From: Guadua angustifolia
Taxonomy: Eukaryota > Streptophyta > Magnoliopsida > Poales > Poaceae
Reading direction: 5' to 3'
Assembly: GCA_036346375.1 (NCBI GenBank)
Contig: CM070517.1
Location: forward strand, 12,813,161 to 12,877,160
DNA length: 64,000 nucleotides
The notes beneath the pieces were generated by a model. It was given only the letters and a program-made list of their open reading frames with translations. It was not told the DNA's origin and did not search any database. Position numbers and translations under genes: made by a program. Shown here piece after piece: positions 35,401 to 49,900 of the stretch (position 1 is the stretch's first letter; every line of letters begins with the position of its first letter).

Positions 35401-38400
35401 CCAATTAGCTGTACAGGTTGAAACTGTGTAGTCATGTCAAATTCTCTTAGTGGTCTACAGTATGTTTCAATATTTTATTTATGTGGATATTAACCTTGTG
35501 CAGGTTGCACACACTCTTCTCAGCATGATAGATCCTGTGAATGGACAGCCATTTTTTAGTCCAAAAAAAAGAGTTTTTTTGTTTGCAAAATTGCTCCAAA
35601 GTGCAGTGCCTCAATCTTTGAGTTGGACGACTCATGTTTCAGGTTCTCAATCTTCAAATTTTCTTCCGAGTGATAACAGGGATGCTAGTGGTATGGCCCA
35701 TTCTTTTCCTTGTTACATCATTTGCATAATTGCAAATTGATTGTGTAGAAAGTGAAATATTCTTGGGATGTCACCTTATTTTTGAACACATAAGGCCTGG
35801 CTGGGGATCTGAAATCTTGGTCAAAAATGACTATTTCCATATAATAGAGTATCATAAGATTTTTGAAAATATTATTGTCATTTTTAATATATATTGAAAG
35901 AGTATCTAGCATTTTTTTCATAAAATAGTTTTGCTATCTGTAAAAGTTCTGTTGTGATTTGTGAGAGTAATTGTAGTTCACTTCTTCTAAATTATTTCCA
36001 TTTATACTATGTGCGAACTGCTAAGAAGGTTTCTTTGGTCATGGTTCTAATTCAGTACTTTCACTGAACTTTTTAAGTTCTTGTTTTGTTTAATCTGACT
36101 ATACTGCTATAATGTGAGGGAGGCTTATGGAATTGCTAGTTTATTATGTCATAGAGACAGGGCCATACAAGGGGGGTGTGCGAGGTGAGCACCCGCACAG
36201 GGCACCCAAATTTAATGGGGCCTAAAAAATTTTAGGGCTAAATAAGTTTTTGACAATATCTATGAGTAGAAATTTCACATGAAATAGTTTAATTTCGTTG
36301 GAAATTTCCAAGCTATGAACATGGCCTTAATTTTTAGTCTAATTTATCTTCTTTGTTTAAGATAAACAAAAACTAGCTGCAGGCCTTTGTTTAAAATGCA
36401 AGAATTTCATAGAGTTCAGTACAACGCCTCGAAAATTCATGCCAATTTATTCCATTCCAAATGAGGCCTAAAGATGGATAGTGCAAAAAAAAAGCTTCTT
36501 AGGGCATGTGAATGCCTGAATTTCATAGGAATTTTGCAGAAATTCAAAATGAAACAATTCATTTCCTACAAGACTTGGGAAAATTTTCCGTGTTCCAAAT
36601 GAGGCCTAATAAGAGCTCACATTTTTTTATATATGTTGATGGTTATTCTTTCTCGGTTTTGGTTGTTTGACTTACAGCTTCGTCACTTCAATGTGTAGTA
36701 CACGCACATTCGCATTCATAAGTTTCTTTTTCCACTTGATTTGTGAGAAACTTTTGTCTGTCAATTTGTTTGGATATCTGAAGTTATAGCTGCTCTTGGT
36801 GTGCATAAACAGGCAATCACTAAACTAGAGTACTTTGGCTTTAGGAAGACACATTTGCAGTCAATCCAACAAAATTCTTTCTATTTTGGCACACAGCCCC
36901 CAAAATGTTTGGTACGGCCCTGCATAAAGAGATTGCCAAATTGCTAATTTAGTGTGGCATGATTGATATTGCATGTCAAATAGACAGTTCAATTTTGATA
37001 GAATTTGTTGCTAGTAATTTCTACATCATTCAACTTTTTAGTTGTGGCCTCGTAGGGCATTATCAAATTAAATGGTGTCAAAATCTCTTGCAATTCTTGT
37101 TATCTAAACATAACAGAGTACATTGTATTGTAGAATTACAGCGAAAGGATTCACTTTCTTGTCCGTCATTTGTTCAATGGACAAGTGATGGCCTTGAAAA
37201 GGACCTGCATGTTCAGTCAAATTCAGTTACTGTTTTAGCAATGGATGGCAGGAGAAGATGGTTAGATATTAAAAAGCTGGTAGGTGGAACTGGCTTACTA
37301 GTTTTATTTGTGTTGTATGTCACTATGTTCTATTACGGAGGAGTTTAATCAAGGAAGCTTATTCAAAGTTCTGTTTATTAGTCAGACACCTTATTAGAAG
37401 TTTAGATGGAACAACTTCCTAAGTGAATAAACCTTCGACTGCTTAATTGGTTTCATTTGCTAGGGATTGAATGGCAGAGGACACTTTGTTTTTGTAACAA
37501 ATCTTGCTCCATGTTCTGGAGTGAGGCTTCATTTGTGGCCTGAAAAACATCATTCGTCCGAACAAAATGAAGTACCTGCCAGTAAAAAGATAGTGGAAGT
37601 TACATCGAAGATGGTCCAAATTCCTGCAGGACCTGCACCAAAACAGGTAATATTTCTAATTTTCACCTCTCACTACCTACTGGTTGGCATTCTCCATCTG
37701 TCTGATTATTGTGCACCAGTTTCTTTGTTTTTGCTGGTTACACTAAAGATGGTGCAGGTGAATTTTCTGTTCCCAACCAATGTTCAAGAAGGCGCTAGGC
37801 GCTAGTCGGGCGGTGAGGTAGGGCCCAGCGCCTAGACGGATTAATCGGGGATTAATCGGATCTAGGCGGTCAGTCCTAGGCGGTCGGATAAAATAGATTA
37901 TAGTAGATATGTAAGATGTAAAGAACCAAATAACTAAGCAGTTAAGCACACAATTAAATAAATAACATAGATATAGTACCACCCACAGACATAAGTTCTC
38001 ACACCATAACCCACAGGCATAATAGATGACATTAGGAAATACCGATTACATGCAAAATAATAGATGACAGACATTGATTTATATTAGAAATAATAGATGG
38101 CGAGACATTGATTCATCACAAGGATCCCATATATTGTCATACACTCATACCGATCGAGTGATCGAGAGAGGGAGACAGACGAGCCAATAGCAAAACCGAG
38201 CGACACTTGCCTCGGAGGGAGACAGACGAGAGAGTCGAGAGATCGAGGAGAGGCGGCAGAAGAGGTGGCGCCAAAGTGAGCAAGGAGAGAGGCGCCCGTG
38301 AGCAGGCAGGAGGCGGCGAGGAGAGGCGGCGCGAGGAGAGAGGCAGGCGGAGGAGGACCGAGGGAGAGGCAGGGAGGGAGGCGGAGAGGCGGGGAGGCGG

Positions 38401-41400
38401 AGGCGGAGGGAGAGGCGGGAGGGGCGAGGGAGTAACCTGTGTGGCGACCGGCGGTGACGGCTAGGGTTCTGCCATCTCACTCCGAGTCCACCAAGGTCGG
38501 GCTTGTTGCTCGCGCATACCTGCGTCTCTCGCTCGTCTCTATTGAAGTCATCCCATCAAAAAGGCTCAGGAGTCCATCACAAAGTCGGCCGCCTGCGTCA
38601 ACCTAATCGCCGTCGCGACCGCTTGCGACCGCCGCGCCTAATCCCGCCCGGACCGCCTGCGACCGCCTAGGCGGCTTCACCGCCTAACGGCCCGCCGAGG
38701 CCTGTATCGCGGCGGCCGGTCACCGCCTACCGCCTAGGCGGCGCCTAGGCGCCGCCGAAATCCGATTTCTTGAACACTGTTCCCAACACACCACTGTGTC
38801 TGCGTAAACTATTAACTGCAATATCTACATCTTATTTTCCTATAGCATGTTAGGCTCTAAGAAAATGGCACTTATATTTCCAGTTCTGCAGATGGATTTA
38901 AAAACAACTTTATAGAGTTTGTGTTTTTGTTGTGGTTCAACATTGCGCAGTTCGTTCCTCCCTTTGCCCTCTCATCTATGTGTGTGCAGTGAACTTGTAT
39001 GTCTATGTAACACTCCAGCTGCACTACCAAATGTTCGGAATGCCACCAATAACATTCTCTCTTTAAAATTAAAATGTTTTTACTAAAAATTTCGGTGGTA
39101 ATCTCCCTATCTTTTCACCAAATAACATTCCATGATAATCAGGAATCAAATGGCAATTGAGTAGAATAAATAATGCACAACAATAAACTTGGAACTTCAT
39201 GTCCAAGAACGCTTGGGTCTGCACTTGAGAATGCTTGAGATCATGTGCTTCAGAACGCTCGGAACCATGCACCAGTGAGCAACCTTACCATTAGCGATGA
39301 TGATAATAAATAAATAATACCTGAGATAGATCAAATAATTTAACCTTGTCCACTGATATATGTAATAACCAAGTTCCACACAACTACTACTATGCTATAA
39401 GTGTTCATTAACTAGTTCCAATTATATGAGCTATATCTCTAAGATTTAATGAAGGTAAGTGGAAGTGTTCGCTAAAACAATGGTGATGTACTTGATGTGC
39501 TACTCCCATCTCATGCATGGCATTTTCAACGATCTCCTAAAACAAAAAATAAGAAAAGGTGAGTCCACGATTCAGCAAGTACATAATAGAACAATCAACA
39601 TTCACTAAGCGATAATCACCAACATATTCATATCATCGTCCACATTACTCATTATTAACTATGTTTTTCCTTAATGCAATGCAAATGCTTATGCACATGT
39701 CTCATCATCTACACCCATCAATGTGCACTCAAGTCCACCCTCTTTCATGTGGGGACCTTAAGCCCGTCTTTTTTCATATGGGGACATCATCTCTACTCCC
39801 CTATGGTATGCCTGCCAAAGTAAGTCTTGCTCTTCCTAGTCTTGTGGGTTGTCCACACAAAGTAGGCCATAGATGCCATAAAGGCCATCTTTTCCATGAC
39901 ATGAATGCAACATTTCTTTTAAGCATTTAACAATCAAAGTTAACTAGTATCCATATTCATGTCATCGTCAAGTAACCATGCCATGTACAATTACCATTAT
40001 CCATCACTATGTGAACATGTAAATAGAAATAATCAGCTCATGATAGCATTGTAACTAATGCATCAAGGCCAATCATTAACAACCAACATTCCGTTCTACC
40101 ATGCACTTGCCTTTTCAATCATGTGGAGCAAATTGATGTGAAGTCGACACCAACCCTGAAGCTATTCTTCCTACAGTGCAGATCCAGTCTCAATAAAGTT
40201 CCACAACAGTACATTAACATCAAATAAAACAATATCACACCTATGCACATTCCTGGCAGAATTATACCCTCTTCACCGGACAACTCTCTTGGTGATCAAA
40301 CGACCATAACTCTCCATCCTAAAACCCAAATCACATAAACCATACATTTTCTAGAAACTACACAAAATTTGCCACACTTTCCTAGTTGGCAAAAAACCCT
40401 GATTAATCCATATGAGTCCTCGTTCTTAGCTCTGAAGGTTGTTTAGGTACACTACTAGATAGTTGGCTTAGCAATTTTATATCTATTTTTATACAACACA
40501 AAAAGTGGCAAACCATACCACTTCTAGAACCTATGGAAAATTACCTAACTTTCGTAGTTATGAACAAAATTTAATTTGACCATCTATTAACATAATACAC
40601 CTATTAAAACAGATACAACCTATATTGTCACGGCGTCGCCTAGGTGACGCTTAGACGTCCCGGTGGCTAGAGGGGAGTGTTAGGACTGGCCATCTGGACT
40701 GGAGGGCATATCTAAGGCGGCCATAACGCCGCTCCTCTGCTTTGCTCCGTTGCTGACGCCGCTCCTCTGCGCTAGGTATGGGGGTTAGATGGGGGAGGTG
40801 ATAGGGGGAGGGGAGCTCGATTGGGGGGAGGCGATAGGGGAGGGGGAACTCGGGCGGAGGCATCGGAGTCAAGGAAGAAGAACCCTAGTCAGTCTCGGTC
40901 TTGGGGTCAGCGTCGGGCTCGGGCGGAGGCGTCGATGTCGGGGATGGATGCATTGGGCTCGGGGAGGGGGAACTCAGGAGAGGCGCAGTAGTAGTATTGC
41001 AACAACAGTAGTAATACAGGTATTAGTTAATTCTTGGTACAAGTAGTAGTAGTATATGTCTATTTGGAACTATTTATTTGCTTGTTTGTCATCTCAATTT
41101 CCTTTCATATGAGGTATATTTAGTTAATTTCATGTCATATGAGATATTATTTATTATTTTCATTGTCTAATCATCGCCTAGGCGTCCAGGCACTTTGCGC
41201 TTGCCGCGTCTAGCCGTACCGCCGTGAGAACTATGAATACAACCAATTGCGACCAATTTCTTGACAACAGCCTTCCTGATGCATAACTTTTAAATCGCTC
41301 AACCAAATCCAGCGTTCTTGTACCCTTATCAAAACCTTAAACAATTATCTACATTATTCATAAATGGCAAAGCTATGAAACAGATCGTAGATACCCCAAA

Positions 41401-43757
41401 GGCCAAAGCTATCCCCCAAATTTGGGAAGCACACTATGATGAACGTTGACATCAATAACTCACCCCCTGATGTTGTCCATCTATGCCGTCATGTGCTAAC
41501 ATGACCACATACTCAGTTATAACATCATCACAGCAATGAACATTGGCCTAGGGTCTGATCTGCAAACCAAAGATTTGCTGGAACCATAAAACGTGGTGGC
41601 TTCTCTCCTACTCCCTTCTTTCTTTCTCTTCTCTCTTCCCTTCTTCCTGGTTGCTACCTTCTCATCCTTCCTTCGTTTCATCTTCTTTTTCCTCTTTTCC
41701 ATTTTCTTTTTTTCTTCTTTTCCTTCTTCTTCACCCTTCCCTTCACTTCCTTCTCCCATACCGGCTTCCCTCTCCCTTGCCGCACCCTCCTGGCAGATGC
41801 GGGTGGTGGCACAAGGGAAGCGGCAGTAGAGGGCGATGGCTCTAGGGTTTGGAGGTGCGCCCCAGCGCGCGCGGGAAATCTGGCTCAGGCATGGTGTGCA
41901 CACCGAGGCTGGCTCGGTGCGATTTTTTTTTGTGCTACAGTTTATAGTACAAAAAAATGTTGCATCAGGGTCCATTTTCCCTTTCATTTACTTTGTATGT
42001 TTAATGGTGTCACCGTGTCAGTGTAATACACATTTCTATTATCAAAGCTAATTTGCCTTGGTTCATTGCAAGTAAAAATCATTTGTTCCTGTTTGCATAT
42101 CGCCATCATTTTTGTGATAATTATGTGTTACGCTTTTCGAGCAGGTTGAACCTGGGAGCCAAACTGAGCAACCACCTCCTTCTGCATTTCTTCTACTAAC
42201 TCCAGAAGAAATGAGTGGCTTCCGCTTCATGACTATATCAGTGGCACCTCGACCGGTATTCCCTTGTACCCCCTCCGTTTCTTTTATCTACTTGTACATT
42301 GCATGTATGTACTTCGGATAAGAAAAAGGGTTAATTCCTTATATGCCACTGGAAATTTTGAAAATCCATTGACATGTGGGGTCTGGGCCCATATCAATGG
42401 TTTTGGTCCCTGTTCTTGAGGGCTTAGTTTGGTTCCTCCTCTACTTTCATATCCCTTTTGTTAAGTGCCAGCGCTCAGCACAACCAAATGTAAGTGTCAG
42501 CCCTCTGCGCTCATTAGGGATTTATGTGTCCGTCTTGGATATGACTACACAGTTTGATGCATTAATTAGTAAAAAATAAGGAGTTATATAATGCCTATTA
42601 TGTGTTATTGCCATCCATGTATACAGCATGTACGTATGGCAACTCTTTCTGTCCATCCCTTATAATAGAATGATCAATCTGAAGTTCTTAACAAAATTTG
42701 AAATTAGAGGGACTAATTTGGGCAATGTTAGAGGAATGAAAAAAAATCATGTTTTACCGTTCTGGTATTAAAATTTTGCACTCACCCACCTATGTTGTCA
42801 GTTTCGTCTATTGGCTCTGCAAGTTTTATGAAGCAATGTGCAATTGAAAATGAAAACAAAAATTTCCCTTCAGGATTGAAATTGGGAATATAGGACCTTA
42901 TTTTTACAGGGGAAACTGGTCATTTACTTGTCCCATTCGCATCAAAGTTATGCTACAATGGCAAGTCAATTCAAAGTTTAAAATAAAAGGTGGGTATTTG
43001 GAGAAAGTTTGGATTCCTCATCTTCATTATATGAACGTCATGCATGCATAGATTTCAAAAGGAAAAGTTTTGTTCTGGTACATGTCAGTGAATCAAAATA
43101 ATTGCCTAGTACTTTGGGAAACTATATCACATCAATTCACTAATAGTTCAATAGTATAGGTTTTTTCTTTTTCTTTTTAAATATCTAGGCAATTTCAAAT
43201 TTAATCCGATCCTGTTTTGTGCAATGTTCTAAATAAAGGCTGTTAAGGCCTTGTAAATGGCTGTTAAAACAGTAAAGGTCCCATGCCCATTACATTTATT
43301 GTCATTTTAGGTTTGTTCATTTTATTGGGCCGTTTATTTGGTTTAACAGGCCTGTTTTATCGGGTTGTTTATTTGGGTAAGGTTGCAAGATTGCCATATG
43401 ATATAAAACATTACGACATACATGAGAGGAATACTAGCTTTTCCTTTCATTGTCACTTGAGTTGTTCATTCATTTAATTATGATTCTTTAATTACATTCA
43501 CATCATATCATCTTTTTTCTTTGTCACCTGTGGATAATTGTTGATAGCCTAGCAGTTCTATTCTGTATGCATAAAAGATGGATTATATGCTTATTTATTT
43601 ACTGCAAACACATGTATATATTTCTCTGTATTTTAAATAGTAAAACCATTTACAAGGCCGCTTCCTATATAAACACTGAAAGGTGGGGTGACCGTTCTGT
43701 TAACGTTTACCGTTATTTAGAACATTGGTTTTGTGCATCTTCCAGTATTTTTTGTGG

Positions 43758-43852
<95 letters not shown>

Positions 43853-43865
43853 TATACGTATATGT

Positions 43866-43950
<85 letters not shown>

Positions 43951-46900
43951 GTGAAAACCACTTTTACCGTGAAAACCACACGTAAAAGTTTTGAAAAATT
44001 CTCAAAAAATTACCATATGTAGGGGAGGTGAGTTTCTACAATGCTGCAAAATTTGAAGATGAAACTCAATAGCATTTGAAAGATATGAAAAAGACAAACA
44101 GCAAAATGAATAGCGCTAAACAGTAAAAAATTAATATTCAGGCTGAATTTGTCTTTTTCATATCTTTCAAATGCAATTTGAGTTTCATCTTCAAATTTTG
44201 CAGGATTGTAGAAGCTCACCTCCCTTACATATGGTAATTTTTTGAGAATTTTTCAAAACTTTTACGTGTGGTTTTCACCAAATATACACACACACACATA
44301 TACACGTATGTGTGTGTGTGTCAATGGAAGCACACTGTAAATGTTTTCCTTCCTGATTGAACTGTTAAAGTCACTGCTTGTTCTGATCTTTAGTATCCAG
44401 ACGATTTCAGGCAGACCTCCCCCAGCGGCTTCTATGGCAGTTGGACAGTTCTTTAATCCAGATGAAGGAACAAGCACACTTTCTGTTGGTAGAGTTGTCC
44501 ACTCCAGCTATGCTCCTGAAGTTAGTGTTTAAAATTTTATCAAAATATAGATTTTGAGGTTTTGTCTACTGTATGCTATCGAATGGGTTGAAACGTGTAT
44601 TTCTTGATGTCAGGAAATATTTTTGAGAGAGGATCACCCACTGGCTTTAAACTTCTCATTCTCTGTGAGCCTTGGTCTTCTACCAGTTATATTATCACTG
44701 AGAACTGCTGGATGTGGAATAAGAAATACTGGTGACCAAATGGAAGATAAAAATAGTGAGCTGTTGCTTCTGTTTAACTGTTCATATACCGATTTTTTGT
44801 CATAGCAATGTTTTTTGTACCATTGTCCTAGTCTTTACTACGTAACTTGGTGGTAGTAGTAATAGCTAATAACAGCCATTTTACAATCTATTCTGGCCAT
44901 TGTGCAAGACATAACCTCTATGCTGGTCAGCAGACTGATTATCATGTTAGTAACCATCTAATCACATACATTGGCTGTTGTACTAGACTACCAGTAACGG
45001 TTACTAGTTCGAAGAACCTTGATTATGCATTGTTACCACCTTATAACTTTTCATATGTTGGTATGCATTGTAGACCTCTGTAAATTGCGGTGCTTCCCAC
45101 CTGTTGCTTTGGCTTGGGATTCTGTATCAGGCCTACACATTATTCCAAATTTCTACTCTGAGACCCTAGTGGTTGATTCATCACCTGCTACGTGGGATTC
45201 ACATCAAGGGACCGAGAGAACTACTGTGCTAGTGCTGGTGGGTTATCTGTTGTGACTTTAGATTTTTCAACATGAAAGTAAGCTCAGTAGTGACATTGGA
45301 AAAACATAGATACAGAAATTGACGCTCCAATGTTTTTGGCACTTGTAATGTGCCAACCAATTGTAACCCCTGCTTATATATTTTGTTCGACTTCTAAATT
45401 AATTGCTTTAATCCCTGTGTTTTATCCATAGTTACCAGAAACACTTTCCAATTTCCACTGTAAATACGAACCCTACAGCCTAAACCTGTTCGGGTTTGAC
45501 AAATCTGGTTCGCGATTCACAGGGGTTTAAAGTGAATCTGGTAACTATGGTTTTATCACTCCCTTTAACTGCCGTGCACCAGCCGTTAGCCCATTACCAT
45601 CTCCTAGCATGTGCTCTGCATCTGCCTCTCACTCACATTGCTGATCATGTTGCCATCGCCACAGAATTCCTGCTTGAGTCACTGAGACACTGACCATCTC
45701 ACTATGGTTGGCAGTCACTACTGTCTACTTTTTCTAGTCCCTACACTACCAGTCTCTACCCTTGCAACGCTGGTCACCCGATGAGCTTTGCCAGTTACCA
45801 AGCCTGCATTGTCAGGCACAGCATCAATTCCCAGTAGCTGTGTACCACATTTGAGCTGACACATAGAAATGTTTCTCTCCAAAATTTATAAATTATAACA
45901 TTGTAATATGGTATTTGTTACTTTTCAACAAATATTTGTAGTCTCGCACAACAATTTTGAAGTTTTGGGGTGTCAATTTACACAGTATGCATTTCCCAAG
46001 TGTCACTGAGCTAATTTTCTGTCTATTTTTTAAATTTGTACACTGTTACAGAAATTAAATACATAATTTCTCCACTTTGAACTCATTACAAAAGTTGGTT
46101 TCAAATTTTGTAGGCTGACCCACATTGCTCATACAAAGTCATTCTTCGTGCTTCGCTTAGTGCTGCAGCAAGCAGATTCTTTTTGTTGTACTCATCAGAG
46201 GTAATCTTGTTATGCATAGACACTTTGATCCATGCATTATTACAGGCTGTTGTCTTTATTTTTGAGTTGGATTCATGTTCTGAGGATGCTATCGTGATGT
46301 TACTGTCTACTAGATCACATTGATTATTGAAAGCTACAGCTCGACTAACTGATCAACAGAGTAAATGGTGACTCTTAACTTGACATCTATTGCTGTGTCC
46401 TGCGGATTTTATTTTCTGAGTTGGATTCATCTTCTGAGGATGATATCGTAATGTTACTGTCTGCTAGATCACATTGATTATAAAAGCTATAGCTTGACTA
46501 ACTGATCAACAGGAGGGCTAGGATGGTGCGGCTGCACGGCTTGAGGGGGATTATGGTTTCTAGAGGAGAAGAATAGACATAGACTAGGATGATAGAATAA
46601 CTGGGAGAGAATATAGATTGATATTTCTTGCTTGATCTGAACGAAGTACACTGGCATCGTTTTGTAAGGACTTAATCGATCCCTTAAGGCCTATGCTGAC
46701 ACTAACTCAACTATACTTGGACTCAAAGACTGGTTAATCGATTCCTTCCTGTTTTCTGGAGGTCAATGATCCCCCTGGTTAGCTGTGTACTGCATCTGGG
46801 TACTGTCTATCAATGTATGACACTATAATGATGTAATCTGCAGTTATAAGCAATAATCTTACCCATTAAATTTAATGATATTTAGAGATCATGTAGCTAG

Positions 46901-49900
46901 CAGTTTAAACCACTTCAAAATCCATAGGCCTTGTTCAACCAAGTCAATCTTTCACATGCATTGGTTTGCACAAAACACCTCGTATACAATAACCTTGAAA
47001 ACAAATAGCTCATTCTTGATTGCTCCTGGGCTACAACTTTTACCAACCTGTAGAAGAGAGATACTATAGCTTTATCTACCTCTATGTTCCTGAATAAGCC
47101 ATGCATATTTACTAGTGCAATTTTAGGAAAACATGGATGTTTATGTTTTTGTTATTGCTATACTATCAGCCCATCTTTGGCACTGGTTGTCTAGGAAGTA
47201 GGAAGTGTTCCACAGTGACAGTGATGATTATCTAATTATTATTCTCATTTTTTTCACCATCTTTGGACTTGCCACATATATACATTGAACAGCTGGTTAC
47301 TGTAGCCAAACTACATAAGATTGGCCATGGTTACTTGTTAAACTGCATTATTTTATCTTTTGCAGATTCTTGGTTTCATGATTGCTGTAATATTTTTTGG
47401 CCTGATGCGGCAATCGTCAGCATGGGAATGTGATTCTTCTGTGCCATCTATTCTGTCAGCTATAGAGTCTAATCTGAGACTGCCAAGACCATTTGTGTTC
47501 CTTTGCTTCATGCCAATACTTCTGTTTCTTGCCTTTTTATTTTTCACAACAGAGCAAAACCCTCCATTTGGAACCTTTTTGTTTGTTACCATGCTCTGCT
47601 ATATAGTTGCTAATGGTTTCACAATTTTGTTGATACTAAGTTCAAAATTGATTCTTTATGTGGCTGCAATTCTACATGTCTTCATCAAGAGACGGTCAGT
47701 ACACACCAAATACAACTTTGTTCTTATTAATAACAGTTTTTATGTTTCTTCTGTTCTTTCTTTTTATTGATCCAATGGCTTAAGATTTGAATGGTACTGT
47801 TCAAGAGCTAGGAGTCTTAAAATTGCTAGATATCTTTTGAATGGAGTTGGTTCATTTGATCATCGGACTTCCTTGCTTCTTGTTTAAGTACAGAACTTTT
47901 ATTAGGAGGATCCTTGTTAATTAAGTACAGCAGTCCTCAGCGTCATTTTTTTTAAAACTTTTTTTTGGTAAGATGTTCTGGACTCGTGTATCCTTAATAG
48001 ATATATTACTAATGCTATTGGCTTACAACTTCTCCATCAAGTAAGAGTGCATCTGTGAGGACGACGAACAGTTTTATTTCAGAACTGCCCAGTATTGTTT
48101 CTAGGGAAAACTGCAAAATAGTAGCTATTGCATTCTTTCTACTAGAGTTTAATCTACTAATTAGTTTATGGGTATTGCCTATATAAAACTTATCTTTTAC
48201 TTTTTTTTTTGGAAGAAGATTCTTCCTTTCTTGTCCACAGTTACCTTATAAGCAATTGTTTTTTTCTGAAGCGAACTTTGTACACAACTGCTGTATCTTT
48301 TACTTTATGAGTTATGCATGTTGGGTGATTATTCCACACAAGGTTAATGCGTTTAAAACTGATCATGCATCTTTTTCTATTACTTATCTTGTAACAATGA
48401 TCTACAGCTGGCAGTCATGGGAGGACAGTGTTCAATCTGCATTTATTCGCCAATTCCTCACTTTCTCATTCTCATTTCAGTCACTGAAGGTAAGTTCCTT
48501 CTGGAAATAGAGTATATGCAGGCCTGTATATTTTTCTCAATTTTTTCTTGTTGCCTATCATATTCAGATACTAAGTTATGTACATTTGAAAAAGATTGTG
48601 CAGATGATTAAGAACAATCCAAATATAATTGTAGCATTTGCTACTATACCTCTTGTCTGCTTTCTTCATCCAGCAATCGGCCTTGGTCTATTACTTCTCT
48701 CACATGCCTTCCATGCTCATTCAACCCTTTGCAGGTACATTTTAACTTCGTTAGCGTTCACTAGTTCTAATTACTAAAATTCTCTATGAATTTTTATATT
48801 TGTGCTAGTGTGCCATGGCTTGATTTCATTCTGTATGAAACAGCATTTTATTAGTGGAATGTGTTATCAATAGCATTTGTATTCATCATGAGGCCAATGG
48901 GCCAGAATATATAGCCGTACAAGCGGGTTTAAAAGGTAAGCCTATATAAGGCAATCTTGTACATGAGGATACGCAAGGAAAGCCTATATAAGGCAATATC
49001 TATATAAGATAATATATTCCTTAACACCCTCAAACACTCAAATGCAAGGCATATGCGCATTGCATTTTGAAGGGTTGACACTAAAATAGGGAAAATCCAA
49101 AATCCTAGTCTTCAATTAGTCGTCATAGCATTTAACTCTTGGAAAATGTGTCAAAAATTAAATAATCTCCCATCGGAAGTCATGTGGCAGCCCATAAAGC
49201 ACAAAGTGTAGAGGCTAAGAAAGCAGGAGCAAAGTCGATGGCGATAGCATGGCAAAGAAGATTATGACGACAATACAAATAGAGACAGCTATCAAATCAA
49301 GCCGAAGAGAGATAGATAGAAGCATGGCGGCACATATTGAAGCCCGAGACGACGGCGGCGCAATGCACTAGAAGCACAGCAGAGGAGGGGTGCAGAAGGA
49401 AAAAATGTGGTGGCCTTATAAAATACTTCTACGATTTGCATAGGTTCAAAGAGAAGAGAGGGATTGTTGCCATGCAAAAGGAATTTGTGGACTTGCATGG
49501 CTTAGATGAACTCAAAGATAGACACTAAGGACTTGGATGGACGCAACGGAAGACTTAAGGAAATACTAGGAATACTAGCAGTAGTCACTGGGTGTAGCAA
49601 TAGCCAGACTCGAAGTATAGATCAAAAACTCAGCAGCGACGATGTCAAGAAAGTCATGTTGTCCTAGAACCAAAGCTCATCGGCGGTGGCCAAGGCATGG
49701 AAAAGCCTAATGGTGGCTGCGGAGGGAGTGAGATGAACTCCAAACTGCTAGTGGCAGCTGTTGACAAAAGCTCAGAAATATCAGCAACCAAAGAAGCTGA
49801 AGAAGCCAAAATTGTTGAAAATGGAGAAGCCAAAGTAGTAGAAGTTGAAGCTGCAGAAGCATAGCTTGCCCGTGAAGCCAGAACCAGGTGAATATGTTGA

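Noticed and set aside
38145..38480. Arg/Gly-rich and Pro/Ser-rich frames inside the Mutator-like element
   Set aside because: GC-rich composition without recognisable domain; both strands open.
43567..44022. Open frames of repeated Ile-Tyr
   Set aside because: These are translations of a TA microsatellite.
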